From the IMG/VR virus record IMGVR_UViG_3300046559_000652, positions 1-28,401 of that record: a stretch of 28,401 nt of DNA. One strand, given 5' to 3'. The stretch is from a virus. The notes below the pieces were generated by a model. The model did no database searches, was not told the DNA's origin, and was given only the letters and a program-made list of their open reading frames with translations. A program made the translations under genes and the position numbers. This document shows, piece by piece, positions 21,118 through 28,401 of this stretch. The number at the start of each line of letters is the position of its first letter. Within the stretch, counting starts at the first letter, position 1.

Positions 21118-22138
21118 CGCCCAATTCCGTGGCGATCAGAGCGCTTTGCCCAAGCCCAATGAAGTCGATCTTGCGACCGAGACTGCTTTCGATGTTTGAA
21201 ACAGCCGTCATGACCTTGTCCGTCGCGCGGCTATGACGGTGGCTGGTGAGGTCAAAGTAGTCGGCATGATTGAGTACGATCTGAGTGGGACAGTTCGCCT
21301 CTATGGCTTCGATAGGAATTTGCGCATCGAACCGTCCTACGCGGCGGATTTGGTCGGTAACGCTTGTACGTTCGATGAGGCTGGTGTCCCACCCTCCTTC
21401 GTGAGCCACCGTTTCCCAATCGATCTCGTGGGGGAGAGGGCCAGAGTCACCGGGTACTCTGATCGGGAAGGCCCGGAGCACCAAAACGATCTCTCGAACA
21501 TCCAGCGGGCTTAAACCGGCTTCCGCGACGAAGGCGGCTGCCGTAGTGTCTCGGCTCGTTGCCTTTGGGTAGTACCGGGAGTGCAGCAGAGAGAGCCCGA
21601 AGCCCTGTGTGCCCTCGATGATGACGCGCTCGCCGCGATTGAGGGTCGAGCGCAAAAACGAGCGGGCGGGTCTCAGGAACTTTTGCAGGCGCGGATCGTG
21701 TTGAGCGAGGCGCGCCGAGGAACGTCTGATAATCCGCTCAACCACAGCGGCACCTGTGCCACTTTGCGTTGATCCGATGCGTCCACGGAGTCCCCATTGG
21801 CTCTCGGTTTGTTTGTGCTCCTCTGTGATGATGTAGGCGTTCGGGTCGATCAGGAGCCGTTCCGCTGGAAGCTGTGCCACCTTCATTTCCGAAAACAGAA
21901 TATCGACATCGATGTAGGTGCCAGCCGCGAGCACGCAAATCACGTCGTCCAGCAAGGCCGGAGTCGGCAAGACCCGGAAAACGCGGGGTATGCCTTGCCT
22001 GTCGACGGCTGTATGCCCTGAGTTGGAGCCGCCAATCCGGATCGCGACGGTGGCGCGCCGCTCGCGAGCGATGTAGTGGGCGACCTTGCCCTTTCCCTCG
22101 GACCCGAACTGCCCGCCAACAATCACGGTGACCGGCAT
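21098..22138 (-). CDS. purZ: PurZ-type adenylosuccinate synthetase homologue
   Basis: A 346-residue member of the adenylosuccinate synthetase family, of the short archaeal/phage kind. GGQFGSEGKGK at 8-18 is the P-loop; PurA has GDEGKGK, and Ser13 replaces the catalytic Asp13 of E. coli. GGSNSGHT at 36-43 keeps the active-site His. GSTQSGTGAA at 122-131, EGTQGFGLSLLH at 175-186, SVTDQIRRVGRFD at 259-271 and LNHADYFD at 289-296 match further family motifs. The Asp-to-Ser change marks PurZ, which joins aspartate to dGMP to form the 2-aminoadenylosuccinate precursor of base Z. GGGAGGG lies upstream of the ATG. It is leftward between the portal and scaffold genes. Confidence 0.88.
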   Translation of the reverse strand: MPVTVIVGGQFGSEGKGKVAHYIARERRATVAIRIGGSNSGHTAVDRQGIPRVFRVLPTPALLDDVICVLAAGTYIDVDILFSEMKVAQLPAERLLIDPNAYIITEEHKQTESQWGLRGRIGSTQSGTGAAVVERIIRRSSARLAQHDPRLQKFLRPARSFLRSTLNRGERVIIEGTQGFGLSLLHSRYYPKATSRDTTAAAFVAEAGLSPLDVREIVLVLRAFPIRVPGDSGPLPHEIDWETVAHEGGWDTSLIERTSVTDQIRRVGRFDAQIPIEAIEANCPTQIVLNHADYFDLTSHRHSRATDKVMTAVSNIESSLGRKIDFIGLGQSALIATELGVRTFLA

Positions 22139-22149
22139 GGACCCTCCCG

Positions 22150-22422
22150 ATGTTGCCCTTGGCCTTACGCGCCTCTATCTGCGGACACCATATTATCCAA
22201 ATCCAGCATGGCGGCAGGAACCGAAAACGCAACCTAGTTCTCCTCTGCCGGGAATGTCATGCCCTCGTACACAAGGGATTGACATTCTTTCCCTTGACAA
22301 ACGCCAGCAGTAGAGACAAGCCTATCCGTGACCGCAATGCGGTACGTGCGCGCAACGTTAGAGCGCGGGGCCTAAGCGGATCGCCGACTGGCGTACAGCT
22401 TCAGGGAAAAGAGAATGTCTGA
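22150..22422 (+). pseudogene. HNH endonuclease fragment beside purZ
   Basis: The frame encodes CGHHIIQIQHGG, then NLVLLCRECHALVHKG, the second half of an HNH nuclease motif. The usual N-terminal zinc pair (CxxC before HHI) is missing, and the frame is closed by a TGA at 22129. No ribosome site is seen at the ATG. The later residues (from about 50) look random and overlap the scaffold start. It is most likely a truncated homing endonuclease remnant; the remaining gap up to 22414 has no other recognised feature. Confidence 0.5.
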
Positions 22423-23221
22423 TCTACCGGACACCGTCGATGACGGCGGCGAGGAGCTTGACCTTGGCGAAATCGAAGAAGGCGAAGCCGATGATGCCGC
22501 CGAAGGCGGGGAAGACGGCAGCGATGGCGCCGATGAAGAACATGCCGATGATGGCGAAGAAGAAGGGCAAGAAGGCGATGTAGAGCCGCCTCCGCCGCCG
22601 CGACAGGGGCGTAAATCCCAGGCGCAGCGGTGGCGGGAACGGGCCGAGCGGGCCGAGCGGGAAGCCGCCGAGGCTCGTGGGTTTCGTCAGGCGGCGGAAC
22701 ATTTCCAGCAGCGCCAGCCGCAGGTCGATCCGATGGCCGCGGCGAGGGCGCAGCAAGAGCGGGCCGAACGGCTGGCGATGATGAGCCCCGTCGAGGCGGC
22801 AGAGTTCATCGCCAACGAGCGGGCGCAACAGTTTCAGCAGGCGCTGCTGTATCAGCAGCTGCAAACCAGGGACGAGCTTGACCGACGCGATTTCAACCAG
22901 CAGGCCAGAACCTCTCGGCTGCACCAGCAGTACAAGGAGCGGGTCGAGTCGGAATTGGTACGCAAGCGTCAAGCTGGCGATCTCATGGCGAGCCGTGAGG
23001 AAATTCTGCACCGGCTGGTGGGCGAGGCTGCGATGGAGCGCGCCACCCGCGCAGCGCCGGCTCAGCGCCGCGCCGCTTCCCGCAGGGTTGCTGGGCAAAC
23101 GACACGACCGACAAACGCGCGGGGGGATGGCTCCGCTGGAAGGGGGCGGCCGGCACCGGGTTCGGAAGAACACGATGACATGCTGGTCGATGAGTATTTT
23201 CGCAGGGGTGGCAGGCTTTAG
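22415..23221 (+). CDS. Scaffold protein
   Basis: A 268-residue protein with the layout of a phage scaffold. The first 55 residues are very acidic, PPPPPRQGRK forms a hinge, residues 65-200 are long charged, Gln-rich helices with coiled-coil character (WRERAERAEREAAEARG; ELVRKRQAG), and the C-terminus is basic, then ends with DMLVDEYFRRGGRL, a typical short coat-binding helix. It would assemble with the coat and leave the prohead on packaging. The start at 22415 has an AGGGAAAAGAGA site. It is directly upstream of the major capsid gene, as expected. Confidence 0.8.
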   Translation: MSDLPDTVDDGGEELDLGEIEEGEADDAAEGGEDGSDGADEEHADDGEEEGQEGDVEPPPPPRQGRKSQAQRWRERAERAEREAAEARGFRQAAEHFQQRQPQVDPMAAARAQQERAERLAMMSPVEAAEFIANERAQQFQQALLYQQLQTRDELDRRDFNQQARTSRLHQQYKERVESELVRKRQAGDLMASREEILHRLVGEAAMERATRAAPAQRRAASRRVAGQTTRPTNARGDGSAGRGRPAPGSEEHDDMLVDEYFRRGGRL

Positions 23222-23264
23222 GGGGCTGGGCCGCGCCCTCCCCTTGACGCAGGGAGGGTTCTAG

Positions 23265-24611
23265 ATGGCCGTCACGGTAAATACGTCAGCCCAATTTGCT
23301 GGTGCAATCACCCGCAAGATAGACCGAAAGGCGTTGAAGGTTGCGCAGCGCTACCTCGTCCTGTCGCAATTTGCCGACAAACGGACGCTGGATCACGGTC
23401 ACGGCGTCACCTGGACCGCTAACCGCTGGAACCGCCTGCCGTTGCCGATCGCTCCGGTCGCTGAGGGCGTGCCGCCGGCACCGAACCAGCTGACCTTCAC
23501 CCAGGTCACCGGCATCGCCGTCCAGTGGGCCGGCCGCATCGTCTTTACCGATGTCGCGACCGTTGTCGTGCAGGACGATCTTCTAAACATCGCCTCCGAT
23601 CGCCTTGGTATGCAGATCGCGGAGACGAAGGAGCGCAACGGCTGGAACGCGATGATGGCCGGATCTCAGGTAAACTACGTCGCGAGCGCAGGGTCGCGCG
23701 CCGGATTGGTGGCCGGCAACAACCTCGATCCGACCACCGTCACCAGGACGTTCACCAACCTCAAGCTGATCGGCGCGCCGCTGTGGAACGGCCAGACCGG
23801 CGAGACGATCCAGCGCTCGATCGACTACACCGCGAAGCAGGGCGAGATGTCCCCCGGCCGGGCCGAGCATCTGGTCGCGATCACCAACCCGCTCTGCCTA
23901 CAGGACCTGAAGAATAACCCGCTGTGCGTGAACCTCTTTACGTTCAGCGACCACAACAAGATGTACACTAACGAGAACGGGTATTGGGGCGGACTTGTAT
24001 TCTGCGAATCCAACATCCTGCCCAGCTGGACCGGCGTCGCGCAGGTCAACGGCGCCAATGCCGTGGGCTCCTTGGGCACCGCCACCTACACGGTTCAGGT
24101 GACTGGCTGGGATAACCAAAATTTCTACGAGAGCCGGATCTACCAAGTGTCGGCCGATGTCTCGGTCACGACCGGCGGAATCTCGCTGACCACGCCGTCT
24201 ACCCCTGGCTTCACCTATGCCGTCTATATCGGCGTGGGAACTGGCGCGGCGCCGCAGAATCTTGGGTTGACGACATCCGGCCCAAGTAGCGGTCCCTATG
24301 CCGGCCAGGCGATCCAGATACCGCCATCGACCGCGGTTACGATCACTGACATCGGGTTGTTCCAAATCCCGCCGGCCGCTCCAGCGACGGGCGTGACGGT
24401 GTATCCCACCTTTGTATTCGGCAAGGATGCGTTCGCCACGCTGAAGCTGATGAAAGTCGAGTGGAACCGGCTGTACAATGCCGACAAGGCTGACCCGCAC
24501 AACCAGTTGCGGGTGATCGGCTACAAATACATGGAAGGCTGGGTAATTCTTAATCAGCAATTCCTTGCTCGCATTGAGAGCACTGCATCCAACACCGGAG
24601 CCTTCGGCTAA
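23265..24611 (+). CDS. Major capsid protein, N4-gp56 family
   Basis: A 448-residue HK97-fold coat protein of the N4-gp56 group. The N-terminus (KIDRKALKVAQRYLVLSQFAD), WTANRWNRLPLP and LTFTQVTGIAVQWAGRIVFTD are the conserved beginning. The end (FVFGKDAFATLKLMKVEW, then KADPHNQLRVIGYKYMEGWVILNQQFLARIES) is the conserved P-domain and C-terminal strand. Between them, about residues 265-385, a Gly/Thr-rich beta region (TYTVQVTGWDNQ, TYAVYIGVGTG) looks like an inserted surface domain. GGGAGGG precedes the ATG. Confidence 0.92.
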   Translation: MAVTVNTSAQFAGAITRKIDRKALKVAQRYLVLSQFADKRTLDHGHGVTWTANRWNRLPLPIAPVAEGVPPAPNQLTFTQVTGIAVQWAGRIVFTDVATVVVQDDLLNIASDRLGMQIAETKERNGWNAMMAGSQVNYVASAGSRAGLVAGNNLDPTTVTRTFTNLKLIGAPLWNGQTGETIQRSIDYTAKQGEMSPGRAEHLVAITNPLCLQDLKNNPLCVNLFTFSDHNKMYTNENGYWGGLVFCESNILPSWTGVAQVNGANAVGSLGTATYTVQVTGWDNQNFYESRIYQVSADVSVTTGGISLTTPSTPGFTYAVYIGVGTGAAPQNLGLTTSGPSSGPYAGQAIQIPPSTAVTITDIGLFQIPPAAPATGVTVYPTFVFGKDAFATLKLMKVEWNRLYNADKADPHNQLRVIGYKYMEGWVILNQQFLARIESTASNTGAFG

Positions 24612-24632
24612 TCTTAGGCCAGGAGAGAGATC

Positions 24633-24959
24633 ATGGCAGCTAATATGGGCCTTCGGGTTAGCGTTCGGGTCCGGGTTGAGGCGGTGGGTGCCGGCACCGG
24701 CACCTCGACCTTGGGCGGTCTCAACGCGGACGATCCGGCATACGGGCAGAGCCTATCGCCGGGTCAGGCGCCTCTCGCGCAGACGGACTACATCCAGGAT
24801 GCCGAGCAGATCCCCGGCACCCCTGGCTCGTGGACCCTGGCGAACATCAAGACGGCGCTAGACGCCGCCTCGACAACCATCGCTGGGGCGACCGGAACGC
24901 CGCTTATCGACGCTGCGACCCTGGCGATGATTAACGCTTGGGCATCCGGGAACCCGTAA
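24633..24959 (+). CDS. Hypothetical structural-module protein
   Basis: A 108-residue protein downstream of the coat gene with an AGGAGAG ribosome site. The start is Ala/Val-rich (RVSVRVRVEAVGAGTGTS); the C-terminal half (IKTALDAASTTIAGATG, TLAMINAWASGNP) is helical. The position suggests a head decoration or head-completion role; no family is recognised. The next gene follows directly after the TAA. Confidence 0.65.
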   Translation: MAANMGLRVSVRVRVEAVGAGTGTSTLGGLNADDPAYGQSLSPGQAPLAQTDYIQDAEQIPGTPGSWTLANIKTALDAASTTIAGATGTPLIDAATLAMINAWASGNP

Positions 24960-25274
24960 ATGTCAACCAAAACAATGGGAACCGCGGCGACCTCGACGTT
25001 GGTCGCGGTGTCCTTCTCGCAAAACCCGGCGACCCTGCTGCCGGCCGACCTTGAAACCATCAACAACCACATCCGCGACGACAAGACCACCGGAACCCCG
25101 GTGGCTCATATCTCGGGGATCGGCGGGTTGGTGCGCGAGGGCTTCCTGTACGTGCCGAACCGCGGCTACCTCAGAATTTATCCCGGCGACTTCATCGCCT
25201 ATGACCCGGCCACGGGGTTTCCGATCTTGGTGTCGGCGGCTGCTGCGGCGGGCGCAAGTTGGGTTCATAGCTAG
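24960..25274 (+). CDS. Hypothetical structural-module protein
   Basis: A 104-residue protein starting immediately after the previous stop. The C-terminal half (VPNRGYLRIYPGDFIAYDPATGFPILVSA) reads as a small beta barrel, typical of decoration or head-fiber proteins. The function is not established. Confidence 0.65.
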   Translation: MSTKTMGTAATSTLVAVSFSQNPATLLPADLETINNHIRDDKTTGTPVAHISGIGGLVREGFLYVPNRGYLRIYPGDFIAYDPATGFPILVSAAAAAGASWVHS

Positions 25275-26003
25275 ATGCCGAGAGAGTGGACCGATGAGCA
25301 ACGCGCCGCGATTGCCGAGAGGCAGCGGGCGCATCAGGCCCGTCTGAAGGCTGAGCGGGAGGCCGGGCGTGCGGCTCTGGCAGCGGCCGAGCCGGTTGCC
25401 GATCCGTCGCCTTTGGAGCCGGCTCCCGTGATGCCGCCGATGCCGGAGGACGATGGCGGGGGCATGACGCAGCCCGTGTTCGACGAAGAACCGGAGACGG
25501 GCGCGCCCGTATCGCTCGATCCGTTCGAGGTGTTCTTCGGATCGTTGTCGCAGGAAACCCGCGATCTGTTGAGCGAGGACGATCTGCGCGAGGCGTTCGC
25601 CAAGGCGAACGATCAGGCCCGCGAGGAGCGCCGAGCGCAGCTGAGGAAGGCGGCGGCCGAGAAGGCGAAGGCGCATGCGCGAGCATCGGCGGGGCTGGTG
25701 CCGAAGGAGCAGATGGAAGTCTTGGCCTGGCAGGACAAGATGAGCCGAAAGGTCCGCTGGACTCCGATCATGCCGTTCGTTTCCGACACCGGAGGTATCG
25801 CGGACGAGGGACTGTTGGTCGATGGCCGGCGCTACTATCACGGCCAGGAGGTCGAGACGACCTACGGAGAATGGCTCTCGGCCCGCGAGATGATCTGGCG
25901 GCTGCGGCAGCACGAGCTAGACTTCGAGGGCAAGGGCCGGCTGCACCATCTGCGCCGCATGGTCAACGAACGCGGGTTTGACTTCCAGGGAGCGCGCCAG
26001 TGA
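25275..26003 (+). CDS. Hypothetical structural-module protein
   Basis: A 242-residue protein. A charged helix (WTDEQRAAIAERQRAHQA) and a Pro-rich linker (VMPPMPEDDGGG) are followed by a charged helix around 100-145 and a folded C-terminal domain (RWTPIMPFVSDTGG; RRYYHGQEVETTYGEWLS; MVNERGFDF). I do not recognise it. The C-terminal domain could bind another head protein. The start at 25275 directly follows the previous stop, and the end overlaps the next gene (GTGA). Confidence 0.65.
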   Translation: MPREWTDEQRAAIAERQRAHQARLKAEREAGRAALAAAEPVADPSPLEPAPVMPPMPEDDGGGMTQPVFDEEPETGAPVSLDPFEVFFGSLSQETRDLLSEDDLREAFAKANDQAREERRAQLRKAAAEKAKAHARASAGLVPKEQMEVLAWQDKMSRKVRWTPIMPFVSDTGGIADEGLLVDGRRYYHGQEVETTYGEWLSAREMIWRLRQHELDFEGKGRLHHLRRMVNERGFDFQGARQ

Positions 26004-26224
26004 GAGATGGGGAGCAATCCCGCTCCACCATAACGGTTAAAGTGGACAGTCCGGCCCAGGTGTGGGTGCAGCGGCAAGCAATGGACCTGGTTGGGCAGTG
26101 GGTGTCGGTTGGCGATCCGGTGATGTTGCCTGCCGATGGGACCACGACCATCAATTTGGGCCGCTGGGCGTCGCATCCTCTTGAGGGGCCGAATGTGCGG
26201 CTGATAATTGCGGAGAGACAATGA
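26000..26224 (+). CDS. Hypothetical small protein
   Basis: A 74-residue beta-rich protein (STITVKVDSPAQVWVQ; VSVGDPVMLPADGTTTINL) starting at a GTG in a GTGA overlap. It may be a small head or connector barrel. Its stop overlaps the next gene (ATGA at 26221-26224). Confidence 0.6.
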   Translation: MRDGEQSRSTITVKVDSPAQVWVQRQAMDLVGQWVSVGDPVMLPADGTTTINLGRWASHPLEGPNVRLIIAERQ

Positions 26225-26727
26225 GCGAATTGCGTATTACGTACCAGATTCAGCTCGGCGAGGGGCAGGCGATTGCCTACGAGATCGGCGAGGACGCCTC
26301 GATCCCCCGCAAGGATCTGGACGAACTGCTGGATCGTATCGGCTCGGCGGCGGATCGCCGCAAGGCGGTGTTCGATCTGCCGTTCCACCAGGCGAGGCTG
26401 ATGTCGAACCTGGAATTGCTAGAAAAGCTGCGGCGTGAGCTTGATAACGACAATAAGCGCCTATCCAACGCCGAGATCCAGAAGCAGGCGAATGTCGTCA
26501 TTGGTAGCCGCAACCGCAACAGGGAAGTCCCGGCCAGCCCCGCCGATGTCAACGCGGTCGCGCAGTACGCGCAGGCGGTGACGAACCGGGAAAACGAAAT
26601 CCTACAGGTCGAGAACACGATCAAGAGCGACGAGATCCGCATTCCGTATTTGCAGGCGATCATTGCCGGCGATCCGCCGCCCGACCTGTTCCCGGAGATC
26701 AAGCCGCATCTGATGGCGGCAGAATAG
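26221..26727 (+). CDS. Hypothetical coiled-coil protein
   Basis: A 168-residue protein with an extended helical middle (LMSNLELLEKLRRELDNDNK; ENEILQVENTIKSDEI) and a short beta start. It lies between the decoration-like genes and the gp4-like adaptor, so a structural role is likely. No family is recognised. Confidence 0.6.
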   Translation: MSELRITYQIQLGEGQAIAYEIGEDASIPRKDLDELLDRIGSAADRRKAVFDLPFHQARLMSNLELLEKLRRELDNDNKRLSNAEIQKQANVVIGSRNRNREVPASPADVNAVAQYAQAVTNRENEILQVENTIKSDEIRIPYLQAIIAGDPPPDLFPEIKPHLMAAE

Positions 26728-26733
26728 GCTGCC

Positions 26734-27696
26734 GTGCTCACCGCGAGCGAAATCATCGACGAGGCGAAGCAACGAGCCAAGGTGCCAGGTTACGCCACCC
26801 AGGCTCTGCGGAACCTGAACGCGATCCTCTCCGATCTCTGCCAGGATCACGACTTTGCCCTGGCGCGCGGCAAGTACGAGTTCAACTTCAACCCGTCCCT
26901 GTCGTCCATGTATGGCAGTGGTCCTTACCCATTGCCGTTGGATTACCTGCGCACCTCGGGGTCGAGCGGTGCGACGGGCGCCACCAAGTCGGCGTGGTAT
27001 CTCTACCCGAGCCCAGCATTTCCATCTGGCCAGCCGATCTACATGGTGCCGATCGACATCGCGCAGTTCGACCAGTTCCCGCAATTCCCGTCGCAATCGA
27101 CGCCTGGTCTGTGGGCGACGGACATGGGCGGGCCCCTTACTCAGCGCATCGTGCTCTCGACCACGGGGGACATGAGCGGCACTACCGGGGTCGTTTCCAA
27201 TCTGGCCGACACGACGGGGCTGAGGGTCGGGCTTGCTGCGGCGGGCGAAGGCGTTCAGCCCGGCTCGACGATCCTGTCGCTCAACACGAGCATCGGGCAG
27301 GTCACTCTGTCGCTGCCGACGACGGGGGCGATCGCAGGCGCCAGCATCTTTTTCGGCATCGCCCCCAACGCCTATGTGTACCCGCCGCCGCTCGGTTCCT
27401 ACCCGGTGACGGTGCGCTACCAGCGCCAGATGCCGCCGATCGTCTCGCCGACGACGGTGCCGTGGTTCCCGGGCGACGGCTATCTGATCGACGAACTGGC
27501 GTCCCGGCTGTGCGAGATCAGCGACGACGACCGCTCCATCGCGCTGGCGGCGATGGCCTCGAAGCGCCTTGGCAGATATGTCGAGAAGGCTGACGACAAG
27601 ACCAACCGCAGCCAGGCGGTCCAGCTAGACGCCCGCAGCTTCGGCGGCGGTTCGGCATACGGGAACGCCCGTAATACAAAGCACGCGGGTTGGTGA
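26734..27696 (+). CDS. P22 gp4-like head-to-tail adaptor
   Basis: A 320-residue protein (GTG start) whose N-terminal helical region (ASEIIDEAKQRAKVPGYATQ, LRNLNAILSDLCQDHDFALA) and following PLPLDYLRT match the style of P22 gp4-type adaptors, which bind the portal and start the tail. A middle region, about 140-215, is a Gly/Thr/Ser-rich beta insert (GTTGVVSNLADTTGLRVGL; GSTILSLNTSIGQVTLSL) not expected in the short gp4. The end (YLIDELASRLCEIS, MASKRLGRYVEKADDK) is helical, as usual. Confidence 0.6.
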   Translation: MLTASEIIDEAKQRAKVPGYATQALRNLNAILSDLCQDHDFALARGKYEFNFNPSLSSMYGSGPYPLPLDYLRTSGSSGATGATKSAWYLYPSPAFPSGQPIYMVPIDIAQFDQFPQFPSQSTPGLWATDMGGPLTQRIVLSTTGDMSGTTGVVSNLADTTGLRVGLAAAGEGVQPGSTILSLNTSIGQVTLSLPTTGAIAGASIFFGIAPNAYVYPPPLGSYPVTVRYQRQMPPIVSPTTVPWFPGDGYLIDELASRLCEISDDDRSIALAAMASKRLGRYVEKADDKTNRSQAVQLDARSFGGGSAYGNARNTKHAGW

Positions 27697-27699
27697 TCT

Positions 27700-28401
27700 G
27701 TGCCGCTCCGAAACTCGGTGCCGTTCACCTTTACCGGGCGCACGCTTAGCGACTCGACCGATGCGACGATGGCCTCGCGCGGCGTCATGCGCTCGCTGGC
27801 AAACCTGCTGCCGAACCCGGCGACCCCGGGATCGTGGTACTGCCGCCCCGCCGCAGTGGACATCCAGGGTTTCGGGGTATTTGACAATCCGACACAGGTC
27901 ACGGCGCTGGAGGTGGTCGGCGATATTGCCTGGGGCATGGTCTCGACTGCTCGCTTCCCCGGTCACGACGAGCCTTTCGCCTATGACATGGTGAGCCGGG
28001 CGTTCCTGACCGTCGATGGCGTCACCTCAGCTAATACGCCTGTCTCGCCGCCCCTGACCGGCGAGTGGACCCCTCCAATCGTGAAACGGGTCGGCACCCG
28101 CGTCCTCGTTACCCACACCGGCTTCCCCGGCGGCGCTGTCAAGTTCGGCTGGTTCGATATCAGCAGCCTGTCCACCACCGTCACCGGCAACGTGCTGGAG
28201 CAGTTTTCATTCGTCGGCGATACCGTCAATGCGTCCGACCAGATTTACGGCGTGCCGCCAGGGACGCTGCCGGGCGCGGCGCAGATCGGTTTCAGTATCA
28301 CCGGCACCAACATCCCGGCCAACACGACGATCGCCGGGGCTAAGGACACCTCGCAAATCTTTACCGGCGACACGACGATCGGATCCGCGATCATCGCCAA
28401 T
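27700..28401 (+). CDS. P22 gp10-like tail hub, partial (3' end outside window)
   Basis: The first 234 codons of a longer protein, starting at GTG 27700, three bases after the previous stop. VPLRNSVPFTFTGRTLSDST and the Pro/Cys segment PGSWYCRPAAVDIQGF are followed by beta-strand repeats (ALEVVGDIAWGMVS; VKRVGTRVLVTHTG) consistent with a propeller-like hub. Gene order (adaptor, then hub) fits P22 gp10. The last 50 residues here (QIGFSISGTNIPANTTIAG) look like the same kind of insert as in the gp4-like protein. The open end runs off the window. Confidence 0.55.
   Translation, partial: MPLRNSVPFTFTGRTLSDSTDATMASRGVMRSLANLLPNPATPGSWYCRPAAVDIQGFGVFDNPTQVTALEVVGDIAWGMVSTARFPGHDEPFAYDMVSRAFLTVDGVTSANTPVSPPLTGEWTPPIVKRVGTRVLVTHTGFPGGAVKFGWFDISSLSTTVTGNVLEQFSFVGDTVNASDQIYGVPPGTLPGAAQIGFSITGTNIPANTTIAGAKDTSQIFTGDTTIGSAIIAN

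Noticed and set aside
21233-21514. Rightward ORF inside purZ
   Set aside because: Antisense shadow of PurZ, which has all family motifs.
24963-25913. Leftward ORF (316 codons)
   Set aside because: Antisense shadow of two structural genes; Arg/Leu/His-rich composition typical of GC-rich shadows.
1-28401. tRNA genes, CRISPR arrays, integrase, insertion sequences
   Set aside because: Looked for cloverleaf-like stretches, spaced repeats, tyrosine/serine recombinase motifs and terminal inverted repeats with transposase; none found.

Overview
The window is a contiguous 28.4-kb piece of a tailed-phage genome, GC-rich and densely packed. The head and packaging genes fit a podovirus: large terminase, portal, acidic scaffold, an N4-gp56-type major capsid protein, then P22 gp4-like and gp10-like head-to-tail proteins. 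No integrase, DNA polymerase, tRNA or CRISPR array is visible. A perfect chromosomal-type parS palindrome and the high GC are compatible with an alphaproteobacterial host, but that is an inference. Both ends cut through genes: a PurD-like ATP-grasp protein on the left and a gp10-like protein on the right.

Layout. (1) 1-525, rightward: C-terminal part of the PurD-like protein. (2) 5340 to 537, leftward: early recombination and modification operon with two small genes, YqaJ exonuclease, HNH endonuclease, KTSC protein, ERF annealing protein, a small zinc-ribbon-like protein, a degenerate hydroxylase-fold protein, and a DNA methyltransferase read through a 9-codon relay ORF. (3) 5439-8585, rightward, divergent from block 2: HTH regulator, RusA resolvase, small genes, PAPS-reductase-family protein, RepA-like helicase, small genes. 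(4) 11225 to 8582, leftward: an HGG-motif protein, then a recognisable promoter/operator and four small genes that share a ribosome-binding leader. A structured, gene-poor stretch of about 500 bases lies at 11226-11721. (5) 12251 to 11722, leftward: a small gene and a SpoVG-like protein. (6) From 12420 rightward: small genes, holin-like protein, lipoprotein, exported beta-helix protein with a frameshifted tail, acidic protein, then the packaging and head module from 16589 to the end.

Two leftward metabolic genes interrupt the rightward late module: pyrF (15570-16373), between the beta-helix region and terL, and purZ (21098-22138), between portal and scaffold. The adenylosuccinate-synthetase homologue carries GSEGKGK where PurA has GDEGKGK. 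This Asp-to-Ser change is the signature of PurZ, the enzyme that starts synthesis of 2-aminoadenine (base Z) in phages whose DNA replaces A by Z. With the PurD-like protein, the phage therefore encodes at least two purine-pathway relatives and one pyrimidine enzyme. The other Z-pathway partners (DatZ, MazZ, DpoZ-type polymerase) are not in this window.

The most interesting points are the PurZ signature, a perfect parS site built from rare codons inside the portal gene, the altered metal-site residues of the PurD-like protein, the loss of iron-ligand histidines in the hydroxylase-fold protein, the export signal and frameshift of the beta-helix protein, and several compact regulatory designs: a palindromic operator over a promoter, a shared leader on a gene cluster, a relay mini-ORF, and an intrinsic terminator in the late leader.
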